Shown here piece after piece: positions 27,388 to 35,596 of a stretch of 64,000 nt of DNA. The stretch is taken from contig NZ_CP109442.1 of NCBI RefSeq assembly GCF_036227205.1, positions 7,254,001 to 7,318,000 of the forward strand. The letters are read 5' to 3'. Each line of letters opens with the position of its first letter. Within the stretch, counting starts at the first letter, position 1. Origin of the DNA: Amycolatopsis sp. NBC_01480. Lineage in GTDB: Bacteria > Actinomycetota > Actinomycetes > Mycobacteriales > Pseudonocardiaceae. A program made the position numbers and the translations under genes. The notes beneath the pieces are model-generated. The model saw only the letters and a program-made list of their open reading frames with translations. It made no database searches and was not told where the DNA came from.

Positions 27388-27494
27388 TGCACGGTTCTGC
27401 GCACTTGGCTGCGCCACGACTGCTCGAAGATGCAAAAAGAGAGCATTGACGATGCACAAACCTGCATCTACGGTGACAGCTGTTGCTCACACCT
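27388..27494 (+). promoter_or_regulatory. Helically phased TGC direct-repeat array (candidate DeoR operator)
   Basis: TGC recurs at 27388, 27398, 27410, 27421, 27431, (AGC at 27442), 27453, 27463, (TGA at 27474) and 27484: ten units at 10, 12, 11, 10, 11, 11, 10, 11 and 10 bp. Units read like TGCnC-n-A-A (TGCGCACTTG, TGCTCGAAGA, TGCACAAACC). All face the same side of the helix. The array runs across the -35/-10 spacer of the operon promoter. DeoR-family proteins are known to bind repeated direct half-sites. Confidence 0.6.
27446..27474 (+). promoter_or_regulatory. Promoter of the sugar-phosphate operon
   Basis: TTGACG (27446-27451), 17-bp spacer and TACGGT (27469-27474, fits TAnnnT). Predicted transcription start near 27481, giving a leader of about 30 bases with GGGGAG before the ATG at 27513. 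Two TGC repeats lie inside the spacer. Confidence 0.55.
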
Positions 27495-27512
27495 GGCACG
27501 GATGGGGAGTCG

Positions 27513-28394
27513 ATGAGCGGGACTTTCATGGCGGCGGAGATCGCGAGCCAGCCGGAGTGCTGGCGGGACGCGGCGAACCTGGCCGCGGCCAACGCGCGGC
27601 TGCTGCCGGCGCCGGGCGCCCGGGTCGCGGTGGTCGGCTGCGGGACCTCGTGGTTCATCGCGCAGGCGTACGCCGTGTTGCGCGAGACGGCCGGGCTCGG
27701 GGAGACCGACGCGTTCGCCGCCTCGGAGTTCCCACTCGGGCGGGCCTACGACCAGGTCGTGGCGCTGACCCGGTCGGGCACCACCACCGAGGTGCACACC
27801 CTGCTGGCCCGGCTGCGCGAAACCACGCCCACCACGGCCATCACCGGGGTCCCGGCCGAGATCGCCGGCGCCGCGGGCACCGTGGTCGACCTGTCCTCTG
27901 TGGACGAACGCTCGGTCGTCCAGACCCGGTTCGCCACCTCGGCGCTGGCCATGCTCCGCGCGCACCTCGGCGAGGACCTCGCCCCGGTGATCGCGCAGGC
28001 CGAGCGGGTGCTGGCCGAGCCGCTGCCGGCCGAGCTGGTCGAGGCGGGGCAGTTCAGCTTCCTCGGCACCGGCTGGTCGGTGGGCCTGGCCAACGAGGCG
28101 GCGCTGAAGTTCCGCGAGGCCTGTCTCCTGTGGACGGAGTCGTACCCGGCCTGGGACTACCGGCACGGGCCGATCAGCATCAGCGAGCCCGGCCGCGTCA
28201 CCTGGATGTTCGGCGCCGCGCCGGACGGGCTGGCCGAGGACGTCCGCCGGGCCGGGGGCGTGTTCGTCGAAACCGGGCTGGATCCGATGGCCGACCTGGT
28301 GCGCGCCCAGCGCGTGGCCGGGGCGATCGCGGAGCGCAAGGGACTGGACCCGGACAACCCGCGGAGCCTCACGCGCTCCGTCGTGCTGAGCTGA
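27513..28394 (+). CDS. SIS-domain sugar-phosphate isomerase/deaminase (AgaS-like)
   Basis: 293 residues made of two SIS domains. VVGCGTSWFIAQAYA and LTRSGTTTEV (first domain), FLGTGWSVGLANEAALKFREA and DYRHGPISI (second domain) match the GlmS-C/AgaS/FrlB group that converts amino-sugar phosphates to keto-sugar phosphates with loss of ammonia. Start ATG 27513 chosen for GGGGAG upstream and because it follows the promoter. First gene of a four-gene operon with ROK kinase, PfkB kinase and aldolase, which supports a galactosamine-6-phosphate (or related) deaminase-isomerase. Glucosamine-6-phosphate is an alternative substrate. Confidence 0.75.
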   Translation: MSGTFMAAEIASQPECWRDAANLAAANARLLPAPGARVAVVGCGTSWFIAQAYAVLRETAGLGETDAFAASEFPLGRAYDQVVALTRSGTTTEVHTLLARLRETTPTTAITGVPAEIAGAAGTVVDLSSVDERSVVQTRFATSALAMLRAHLGEDLAPVIAQAERVLAEPLPAELVEAGQFSFLGTGWSVGLANEAALKFREACLLWTESYPAWDYRHGPISISEPGRVTWMFGAAPDGLAEDVRRAGGVFVETGLDPMADLVRAQRVAGAIAERKGLDPDNPRSLTRSVVLS

Positions 28395-28396
28395 GC

Positions 28397-29296
28397 ATGA
28401 CGCTCCTCGCGGCGGTCGACGTCGGCGGCACCACGGTCAAGGCCGCGGTGTACGAGCCGGGCCGCTGGACGAAGCGGGCCGAGCTGCGGCGTCCCACCGC
28501 CCGGGGCGCGGATCCCGCGAAAGCCGTCGCGGACCAGGTCGGAACCCTGATCGCGCAGCTGGAACAGGCCGGGCCGATCGCCGCGGCCGGGGTGGTGGTG
28601 CCCGGGGTGGTCGACGAGGCCGCGGGGATCGCGCGGTTCGCGGCGAACCTCGGCTGGCGGGACGCGCCGGTGCGGGACCTGCTGGCCGAACGCCTGCCGA
28701 TGCCGGTCGCCTTCGGGCACGACGTCACGACGGGCGGGCTGGCCGAGCACCGCTTCGGGGCCGCCCGCGGGTTCGCCGACGCCGCGTTCGTCCCGGTCGG
28801 CACCGGGATCGCGGCGGCGCTGCTGCTCGGCGGCCGTCCGCACCGCGCGGCCGGCCATGCGGGGGAGCTGGGCCACGTCGACGTCGGCCACAGCCACCGC
28901 TGCGGGTGCGGCGCCACCGGCTGCCTGGAGGCGGTCGCGTCCGCGGGCGCGATCGCCCGCCATTACACGGAACGCTCGGGCCGGGCCGTCGCCGGTGCGC
29001 GCGAAGTGCTCGAGGCGGACGACGACGTGGCACACGAGGTCGTCGAGGAAGCCGTGACGGCGCTGGCCGCCGGGCTCCGGCTGCTGGTCACGCTGATCGC
29101 CCCGGAAGTGGTGGTGCTCGGCGGCGGGCTGTTCGAAGCGGGCGGCCTGCTTGAGCGCGTCGACCAGAGGCTGGCCGAATCGCTCATTTTCCAGCGGCGG
29201 CCGGTGCTGCGCCGGGCGGAGCTGGGTGACGAGGCCGGCTGCCTGGGCGCGGGCCTGCTCGCGGCCGAGCTGCTGGAACCGGCGGTGGCGCCGTGA
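28397..29296 (+). CDS. ROK family sugar kinase
   Basis: 299 residues. AAVDVGGTTVKAAVY (phosphate-1 motif, residues 4-18), VPVGTGIAAALLLGG, and the zinc motif HRCGCGATGCLEAVAS (near 168-183) are the ROK hallmarks; no N-terminal HTH, so it is a kinase and not a repressor. It starts 2 bp after the SIS stop. It probably phosphorylates the imported sugar at C6 (GalN/GalNAc or a hexose). Confidence 0.85.
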   Translation: MTLLAAVDVGGTTVKAAVYEPGRWTKRAELRRPTARGADPAKAVADQVGTLIAQLEQAGPIAAAGVVVPGVVDEAAGIARFAANLGWRDAPVRDLLAERLPMPVAFGHDVTTGGLAEHRFGAARGFADAAFVPVGTGIAAALLLGGRPHRAAGHAGELGHVDVGHSHRCGCGATGCLEAVASAGAIARHYTERSGRAVAGAREVLEADDDVAHEVVEEAVTALAAGLRLLVTLIAPEVVVLGGGLFEAGGLLERVDQRLAESLIFQRRPVLRRAELGDEAGCLGAGLLAAELLEPAVAP

Positions 29297-30195
29297 TCCT
29301 CACCGTCACCCCCAACACCGCGCTCGACGTGACGTACACAGTGGACAGTCTGGTGCCGGACCAGGTGCACCGGGTCTCGGCCGTGCGGCAGCGCGCCGGC
29401 GGCAAGGGGATCAACGTCGCCCGCGTGCTGTACGCGCTGGGCGCCGACACCCGGGCGGTCGCGCTGGCCGGCGGCGCCGCCGGCAGTTCCGTCGCGCAGG
29501 AGCTGGCGGCTTCGGGCGTGCCCGCCGAGCTGGTCCCGATCGCGGGGGAGACTCGCCGGACCACGACCGTGCTCTCGGCGGACGACCACGCGGTCACGCT
29601 GTTCAACGAGCCGGGCCCGGTGATCACGGCGGGGGAGTGGGCGGCGCTGGCCGCCGCGGCCGCCCGGCACCGGCCGGAAGTACTGGTCTGCTCCGGCAGC
29701 CTGCCGCCCGGCGCGCCGCCGGACGGGTACGCCCAGCTCGCCGCGTTCGGTGTCCCGACGGTGCTCGACACCTCCGGCGACGCGTTGCTGGCCGGGCTGG
29801 CCGGACGGCCGGCCGTGGTCAAGCCGAACGCCCGGGAACTGTTCGAGGTCACCGGAATCCGCGACGTCGAGACGGCCGCGGCCGAACTGCGGAAGGCGGG
29901 CGCGGGCGCGGTGGTCGTGTCGCTCGGCCGGGACGGCCTGCTCGCCGTCACCGCGGCCGGCACCTGGCACGCGGCGCCGCCCGCGGAGCTGAGCGGGAAC
30001 GCCACCGGGGCCGGTGACGCGGCCGTCGCCGGGATCGCGCTCGGGATCTGCCGCCACGAGCCGTGGCCGCAGCTGCTGCGCCGGGCCGTCGCGCTGTCCG
30101 GCGCGGCCGTGCTCGGGCCGCTGGCCGGCGACGTCGACCTCCCGCACTACCACCGAGAACACCCCCGGGTCGCCGTGCGCGCCCGGGCGAGCTGA
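29293..30195 (+). CDS. PfkB-type hexose-phosphate kinase (1-phosphofructokinase/tagatose-6-phosphate kinase family)
   Basis: 300 residues, GTG start overlapping the ROK stop by 4 bp. MILTVTPNTALDVTY and RQRAGGKGINVARVL near residue 35 are typical of LacC/FruK-type kinases, and GNATGAGDAAVAGIA near residue 236 is the PfkB signature with the catalytic Asp. Next to a class II aldolase and an AgaS-like enzyme, tagatose-6-phosphate is the most likely substrate. Confidence 0.82.
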   Translation: MILTVTPNTALDVTYTVDSLVPDQVHRVSAVRQRAGGKGINVARVLYALGADTRAVALAGGAAGSSVAQELAASGVPAELVPIAGETRRTTTVLSADDHAVTLFNEPGPVITAGEWAALAAAAARHRPEVLVCSGSLPPGAPPDGYAQLAAFGVPTVLDTSGDALLAGLAGRPAVVKPNARELFEVTGIRDVETAAAELRKAGAGAVVVSLGRDGLLAVTAAGTWHAAPPAELSGNATGAGDAAVAGIALGICRHEPWPQLLRRAVALSGAAVLGPLAGDVDLPHYHREHPRVAVRARAS

Positions 30196-30205
30196 GGAGG
30201 GCCAC

Positions 30206-31060
30206 ATGCCATTGGTGTCCACCGGGGACATCGTCGGCGGCGCGGTGGCGCGGCGCCGGGGCTGCGGGGCGTTCAACGCCATCCAGCTGGAGCACCTGAC
30301 CGCGATCGTGGACGGGGCCGAGGCCGCCGACGCGCCGGTGATCGTGCAGCTGAGCCAGAACGCGGTGCGCTACCACGGCGCGCTCGCCCCGATCGGCGGC
30401 GCCGCGCTCGCCGAGGCGCGGGCAGCGGGCGTGCCGGTGGCCGTGCACCTGGACCACGCCGAATCGCGCGAGCTGGTGCGCGAGGCCGTGGACCTCGGCT
30501 TCGGCTCGGTGATGTTCGACGGGTCCACATTGGACTACGAGGCCAACGTCCGGGCGACGCGCGAGGTGGCGAAGTACTGCCACGACCACGGCGTCTGGGT
30601 CGAGGCCGAGCTGGGGGAGGTCGGCGGGAAGGACGGCGTGCACGCGCCCGGCGCCCGCACCGACCCGGGCGAGGCCGCGGAGTTCGTCGCGAACACCGGC
30701 GTGGACGCGCTGGCCGTGGCGGTCGGCAGCTCCCACGCGATGCTGACGCGCGACGCCGCGCTCGACTTCGAGCTGATCGCCGCGCTGCACGCGGCCGTGC
30801 CGGTGCCGTTGGTGCTGCACGGTTCTTCGGGCGTGCCCGACGCGGGCCTGGCCGGCGCGGTGGCCGCGGGGATGACGAAGATCAATATCGCCACCCAGCT
30901 CAACAAGGTGTTCACCGCGGCCGCGGCGGACGACTGGCGCGAGCACCCCGACCGCGTGGACCCCCGCCGGTACCTCGGCGCGGGGCGGGCCGCGGTGGCG
31001 GTCGAGGTGCGGCGGTTGCTCGGTGTGCTCATGCTGGGACACGCGGAAGCCGCCAGGTGA
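30206..31060 (+). CDS. Class II ketose-bisphosphate aldolase (GatY/KbaY-like)
   Basis: 284 residues, ATG 30206 with GAGGAGGG upstream. Zinc ligands and active-site groups are visible in VHLDHAES (about residue 81), EAELGEVGGKDG (about 134) and LVLHGSSGVPD (about 206), as well as the KINIATQLN phosphate motif. Cleaves tagatose- or fructose-1,6-bisphosphate to two triose phosphates and closes the pathway started by the SIS and kinase genes. Last gene of the operon. Confidence 0.85.
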   Translation: MPLVSTGDIVGGAVARRRGCGAFNAIQLEHLTAIVDGAEAADAPVIVQLSQNAVRYHGALAPIGGAALAEARAAGVPVAVHLDHAESRELVREAVDLGFGSVMFDGSTLDYEANVRATREVAKYCHDHGVWVEAELGEVGGKDGVHAPGARTDPGEAAEFVANTGVDALAVAVGSSHAMLTRDAALDFELIAALHAAVPVPLVLHGSSGVPDAGLAGAVAAGMTKINIATQLNKVFTAAAADDWREHPDRVDPRRYLGAGRAAVAVEVRRLLGVLMLGHAEAAR

Positions 31061-31066
31061 CGATTG

Positions 31067-31138
31067 TGCAGATTTACCGACTGAACTTGTTGACAGATGC
31101 GTGAAGTCGCAGAAAACTGCGCGCTAATGCGCAGAAAC
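31067..31138 (+). promoter_or_regulatory. TGC phased array with TTGACA promoter before the ABC operon
   Basis: TGC at 31067, TGT at 31088, TGC at 31098, TCGC at 31107, TGC at 31118 and 31128: steps close to 10.5 bp or its multiples. TGCGTGAAG, TCGCAGAAAAC and TGCGCAGAAAC recur in near-identical form at 38636 and 38666. TTGACA (31090-31095) with a weak -10 AAAACT (31113-31118, 17-bp spacer) is covered by the array, so a bound repressor would block the promoter. Confidence 0.6.
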
Positions 31139-31177
31139 CGGCGTTATTTCCTAGATCAGGTGGTGGCTGTGGTGGCG

Positions 31178-32629
31178 ATGCGAGGAGCACGAGGCAAGCG
31201 TTCCGAGGGGCCCGGGTTGCGGTCCGCCGGGACCTCACGGACGAAGCTGGCGGTGGCCCTCACCGCCGGGGCCGCGCTGCTGCTCGCCGGCTGCGGCGGC
31301 GGGGCCGCCGACGCGGGCGGCACGGGCGAGAACGCGCTGCCCGGCGTCGACCAGTACCTCAACGCGCCGTGCCCGGAGCCCGGCGTCAAGCCCGCCACGG
31401 GCAAGACGGTCACCTACTGGTCGATGTGGACCGCCGACGAGCCGCAGGGCAAGGTGCTGCAGAAGGCGTTCAAGTGTTTCCAGGACAAGACGGGCGTGCA
31501 CGTCGACGTCCAGTGGCTGGGCCGCAAGGCCTACACGCAGAACCTGGTGCCCGCGCTGAACACCGACACCGTGCCGGACCTGTTCGACCAGGACGTGAGC
31601 AAGGTCGGCGCGGCGATCATGACCCCGGGCGGCACGCAGAGCCTCGACGACGTCTACGGGATGAAGGTCGGTGAGGGCGACAAGACGGTGAAGGACGTGC
31701 TTTCGCCCAGCTCGTACGACTTCCCGCAGAACAAGGACCACGAGGGCCACAACTTCATGGTCCCGTACACCGTCCAGTCGAGCGCCTGGTGGTTCAACAA
31801 GGACACCGCCGGCGCCGTGGCCCAGCCGAAGACGATGGACGAGCTGACCGCCCTGTTCGACAAGGCGAAGGCCGACGGCAAGGCGGCGATCAGCCTGGAC
31901 GGGGACATCCCGTTCTACAACATGTACTTCTTCACCCAGCTCGCCGAGCGCTACGTCGGCTCCGGCGGGCTGTACAAGGCGGCCACCGACCCGACCGGCG
32001 CGGCCTGGACGTCCGACCCCGGTTTCCTCAAGGCGGCCACCGAGACCGCGAAGCTCCCGAAGTACTTCATCGACGGCTGGGACGCGGCGAAGTTCCCGCA
32101 GGTGCAGCAGCGCTGGGCGGACGGCGACTCGCGGTTCCTCTACGTCGGCACCTGGGCGCCGAGCGAGACCCGCGAGTACCTGGACAAGGAGGGCGCCGGC
32201 ACGAAGATCGCGTACGGCTCCTTCCAGTTCCCGATGCCGCCGGGCGCCACGCACGACACCGTCGAGCAGATGTCGATCGGCTTCGCGGTGCCGAAGAAGG
32301 CCAAGAACGCCGAGGCCGCCAAGGCGTTCATCGCCTACTTCCTGAACAAGGACATCCTGTCCGGCATCCCGGCGGTGGCGGACAACCTGGTGCCCCGCGC
32401 CGACCTCGCCGTGCCGGACGACCTCAAGCAGGTCAAGTCCGCGATGGACGACCCGAAGAAGGAGCACGTGCTGCAGTACGACGGGATCGACGGCATCGCC
32501 GGCGGCAAGTGGCAGACCGACGTGTTCGACCCGGCGGACCTGGCGCTGCTCAAGGGCCAGCTGAACCCGCAGCAGTTCGTCGCGCAGCTTTCGGCCAAGA
32601 GCGCCGCGTTCTGGAAGACCCAGGGCTGA
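31178..32629 (+). CDS. Sugar ABC transporter substrate-binding lipoprotein
   Basis: 483 residues. ATG 31178 preferred, because the frame's ATG at 31097 is inside the promoter/operator. Arg/Lys-rich N-terminus, hydrophobic stretch and lipobox LLAGC (Cys near residue 38) mark a lipoprotein. The rest is an extracellular solute-binding protein family 1 (KTVTYWSMWTADEPQGKVLQ; FKCFQDKTGVHVDVQW). It delivers an oligosaccharide or sugar to the permeases encoded just downstream (stop overlaps next start by ATGA-type TGATG). Confidence 0.88.
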   Translation: MRGARGKRSEGPGLRSAGTSRTKLAVALTAGAALLLAGCGGGAADAGGTGENALPGVDQYLNAPCPEPGVKPATGKTVTYWSMWTADEPQGKVLQKAFKCFQDKTGVHVDVQWLGRKAYTQNLVPALNTDTVPDLFDQDVSKVGAAIMTPGGTQSLDDVYGMKVGEGDKTVKDVLSPSSYDFPQNKDHEGHNFMVPYTVQSSAWWFNKDTAGAVAQPKTMDELTALFDKAKADGKAAISLDGDIPFYNMYFFTQLAERYVGSGGLYKAATDPTGAAWTSDPGFLKAATETAKLPKYFIDGWDAAKFPQVQQRWADGDSRFLYVGTWAPSETREYLDKEGAGTKIAYGSFQFPMPPGATHDTVEQMSIGFAVPKKAKNAEAAKAFIAYFLNKDILSGIPAVADNLVPRADLAVPDDLKQVKSAMDDPKKEHVLQYDGIDGIAGGKWQTDVFDPADLALLKGQLNPQQFVAQLSAKSAAFWKTQG

Positions 32630-33579
32630 TGACGGCCGCGACTCGGGTGGTGCGGGCCCCGGCCGCCCGCGCCACCCGCGGGGCGCACCTCGGCCGCAAG
32701 CGCCGGCTGTTCTGGCCGTTCGCGGTCCCGGCTCTGGTGCTGTACCTGGCTTTCCTGGTGCTGCCGACGATCGCCACGGTGGTGCTGAGCTTCACCCACT
32801 GGGCCGGGGCCGGCGACACCCCCGAGCCCGACGGCGTGACCAACTACGTGCAGATGTGGCAGAGCGACTCGTTCCAGTACGCCTTCCGCAACACGCTGGT
32901 GTACGTGTTCCTCGGCGGCATCGGCACGTTCGCCATCGCGTTCCTGTTCACCATGGTGCTGCGGGACATGCGCGGCGGCAAGGTGATCCGGGCGATCCTG
33001 TTCTTCCCGAACATCGTCGCGCCGGTGGCGCTGGGCATGTTCCTCGGCTTCGTGTTCAAGTACCAGCCGGGCAAGCAGGGCCTGGCGAACTACGTGCTCG
33101 AGCACGTCGGCGCGGACGCGGCGAAGTTCCTCGCCCCGGCGAACGTGACCGGGGTGGTGACCGCTTCGCTGATCTGGGCCAGCTCGGGCTTCTACATCAC
33201 CATCCTGATGGCCGCGGTCGACCGGATCCCGCCGTACCTGTACGAGGACTCGGACCTGGCCGGGGCCTCGCCCTGGCAGAAGTTCCGCAACATCACGCTG
33301 CCGATGACCTGGGACGTGGTCGGGGTCGCCGGGGTGCTGTGGACGATCAACGCGCTGAAGATCTTCGAGCTGGTCTTCGTGCTGGCCGGGCCGGGCACCT
33401 ACGCGCCGCCGAACCAGGCGTGGACGCTCGGCATCTACGTGTTCGACCGGACCTTCGGCTCCAACGGCACCCCGGACTTCGGCGCCGCCTGTGCCTGCGC
33501 GGTCGCGATGATCGCGCTGGTGTCGGTGCTCGTGGTCCTGCTGCGCCGGTTGATGCGCCGTGACGCCATCCAGTTCTGA
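32629..33579 (+). CDS. Sugar ABC transporter permease (MalF/UgpA type)
   Basis: 316 residues, six membrane segments; starts at ATG 32629 overlapping the lipoprotein stop by one base. The EAA loop is visible at DSDLAGASPWQKFRNITLPMTW near residue 210, where the coupling helix contacts the ATPase. Pairs with the next gene. Confidence 0.9.
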   Translation: MTAATRVVRAPAARATRGAHLGRKRRLFWPFAVPALVLYLAFLVLPTIATVVLSFTHWAGAGDTPEPDGVTNYVQMWQSDSFQYAFRNTLVYVFLGGIGTFAIAFLFTMVLRDMRGGKVIRAILFFPNIVAPVALGMFLGFVFKYQPGKQGLANYVLEHVGADAAKFLAPANVTGVVTASLIWASSGFYITILMAAVDRIPPYLYEDSDLAGASPWQKFRNITLPMTWDVVGVAGVLWTINALKIFELVFVLAGPGTYAPPNQAWTLGIYVFDRTFGSNGTPDFGAACACAVAMIALVSVLVVLLRRLMRRDAIQF

Positions 33580-33589
33580 GGGGGAGACC

Positions 33590-34519
33590 ATGTCCGTCAC
33601 GGACGCGCCCGCGCCCGCCGCCCGGGCGGCGAAGCCGGCGCGCAAGCCGCCGCGCCGGCCCAAACCCGCGCCCGGCTCCCGGCGCCTGAGCCCGCTGCGG
33701 CTGCTCGGCTCGGCGATCGTCTGGCTGTTCACCGCCGGCAACGTGCTGGTGCTGTACTGGCTGCTGTCGGCCTCGTTCAAGACGCCGGTGGAGATCTTCA
33801 CCAAGCCGTTCGCCCTGCCGTACCAGTGGTTCCACCTCGGCAAGCCGTTCCGGAACTTCGTCTACGCCTGGAACAACGCCGGGTTCGGCAACGCCGTGGT
33901 GACCACCGTGGTGCTGGTCGGGCTGGCCACCGTGGTCACGGTCGCGGTGTCCGCGCCGGCGGCGTACGCGCTGACCCGGCTCGGCGTCCGCGGCTCCGGC
34001 CCGCTGACCAACGTGGTCGCGATCGGCATGGGCGTGCCGTTCCAGACCGTGATCATCCCGCTGTTCGTGGTGATGAGCAAAATCCACCTGGACAACGAGT
34101 ACGGCCTCTTCCTGGTCTACGTGGCGCTGTCCATCCCGTTCACCGTGTTCCTGCTGACCGGGTTCTTCCGCTCGCTGCCGGACGAGCTGGAGGAGGCCGC
34201 GGCGATCGACGGCGCGTCCCCGCTGCGCACGTTCTTCTCGGTGATGCTGCCGCTGGCGCGCGGCGGGCTGATCACCGCGCTGACGCTGAACGCGATCGGG
34301 CTGTGGAACGAGACGCTGCTCGCGATCGTGTTCCTCAAGGACCAGGCGCACTTCACGCTTTCCCGCGCGCTGTTCACCTTCTACGGCGCGGCCAGCTACC
34401 AGTCGGAGTACGGCGGCCTGATCGCCGGCGTCGCCATCGTGGTGCTGCCCATGCTCGTGCTCTACCTCGTGCTCGCCCGCCGGATCATCACCGGACTCAC
34501 CCTCGGCGCCGGAAAGTAG
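33590..34519 (+). CDS. Sugar ABC transporter permease (MalG/UgpE type)
   Basis: 309 residues, ATG 33590 with GGGGGAG upstream. N-terminal 38 residues are Ala/Pro/Lys-rich and cytoplasmic; six membrane segments follow. EAA loop: EEAAAIDGASPLRTFFSVMLPLA near residue 200. Second half of the permease heterodimer. Confidence 0.9.
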   Translation: MSVTDAPAPAARAAKPARKPPRRPKPAPGSRRLSPLRLLGSAIVWLFTAGNVLVLYWLLSASFKTPVEIFTKPFALPYQWFHLGKPFRNFVYAWNNAGFGNAVVTTVVLVGLATVVTVAVSAPAAYALTRLGVRGSGPLTNVVAIGMGVPFQTVIIPLFVVMSKIHLDNEYGLFLVYVALSIPFTVFLLTGFFRSLPDELEEAAAIDGASPLRTFFSVMLPLARGGLITALTLNAIGLWNETLLAIVFLKDQAHFTLSRALFTFYGAASYQSEYGGLIAGVAIVVLPMLVLYLVLARRIITGLTLGAGK

Positions 34520-34525
34520 GACCCC

Positions 34526-35596
34526 ATGGCCACCGTGAGCTTCACCGACACCACGCGCTATTACGCGGGGGTCGAGCGGCCCGCCGTCGACGGCCTCGAC
34601 CTGGAGATCGCCGACGGCGAGTTCCTCGTGCTGGTCGGGCCGTCGGGCTGCGGCAAGTCGACCACCCTGCGGATGCTGGCCGGGCTCGAAGGCGTCGACG
34701 ACGGCTCGATCCACATCGGCGAGCGCGACGTCACCGACCTGCCGCCGAAGGATCGGGACATCGCGATGGTGTTCCAGAACTACGCGCTCTACCCGCACAT
34801 GAGCGTGGGCGACAACATCGGCTTCCACCTGAAGATCGCCAAGATGGCGAAGGCCGAGCGGGACCGCCGCGTGCGTGAGGCGGCCGAGTTGCTCGACCTC
34901 ACCGAGTACCTGGACCGCAAGCCGGCGAAGCTGTCCGGCGGGCAGCGCCAGCGGGTGGCGATGGGCCGCGCCATCGTCCGCGAGCCGAGTGTGTTCCTGA
35001 TGGACGAGCCACTGTCCAATCTGGACGCGAAGCTGCGGGTGCAGACGCGCACGCAGATCGCCTCGCTGCAGGGGCGCCTCGGCATCACCACGCTGTACGT
35101 CACCCACGACCAGGTCGAGGCGATGACCATGGGTGACCGGGTGGCGGTGCTCAAGGACGGCTTGCTGCAGCAGTGCGACACGCCGGTCGGGCTGTTTTCG
35201 CGGCCGGTCAACGTGTTCGTCGCCGGGTTCATCGGCTCGCCCGCGATGAACCTGCTCACCACCACGGTGGACGGCGAGGGCGCGCTGGTCGGCGGCACCC
35301 GGCTGCCGCTGACCCCGGCGCAGCGCTCGGCGCTGACCGGGCCCGGGATCGTCGTCGGCATCCGGCCGGAGGGCTGGGAGACCGGTGCGGACGGGCTGGC
35401 CGCCGTGGTCGAGGTGGTCGAGGAGCTGGGCAGCGACCAGTACCTGTACTGCCGCAGCGAGACCGCCGGCGTGCTGACCGTCCGCACGCCCGGGATGGCG
35501 CCGTGGCAACGCGGGGAGAAGATCGGCCTGACGCCGAAGCCGGGTGCGGTGCACCTGTTCGACGAGGCCACCGGCGACCGGCTGCCCGACGCATGA
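34526..35596 (+). CDS. Sugar ABC transporter ATPase (MalK/UgpC/MsiK type)
   Basis: 356 residues: GPSGCGKST (Walker A, residue 38), LSGGQRQRVAMGRA (signature), VFLMDEPLSNLDAKLR (Walker B and D-loop), VTHDQVEAMTMGDR (His switch), then TOBE/MalK C-terminal domain. Many actinomycete sugar importers lack their own ATPase and use a shared MsiK; here it is encoded in the operon, so the importer is self-contained. Overlaps the next gene by ATGA. Confidence 0.92.
   Translation: MATVSFTDTTRYYAGVERPAVDGLDLEIADGEFLVLVGPSGCGKSTTLRMLAGLEGVDDGSIHIGERDVTDLPPKDRDIAMVFQNYALYPHMSVGDNIGFHLKIAKMAKAERDRRVREAAELLDLTEYLDRKPAKLSGGQRQRVAMGRAIVREPSVFLMDEPLSNLDAKLRVQTRTQIASLQGRLGITTLYVTHDQVEAMTMGDRVAVLKDGLLQQCDTPVGLFSRPVNVFVAGFIGSPAMNLLTTTVDGEGALVGGTRLPLTPAQRSALTGPGIVVGIRPEGWETGADGLAAVVEVVEELGSDQYLYCRSETAGVLTVRTPGMAPWQRGEKIGLTPKPGAVHLFDEATGDRLPDA

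Larger units (their letters stand above)
27207..27512. other. Divergent control region of the sugar locus
   Basis: 306 bp without a gene between the secreted lectin protein and the SIS operon. Its A+T content is higher than that of its surroundings. It holds the phased TGC array and the rightward promoter listed separately. No convincing leftward promoter was assigned. Confidence 0.7.
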
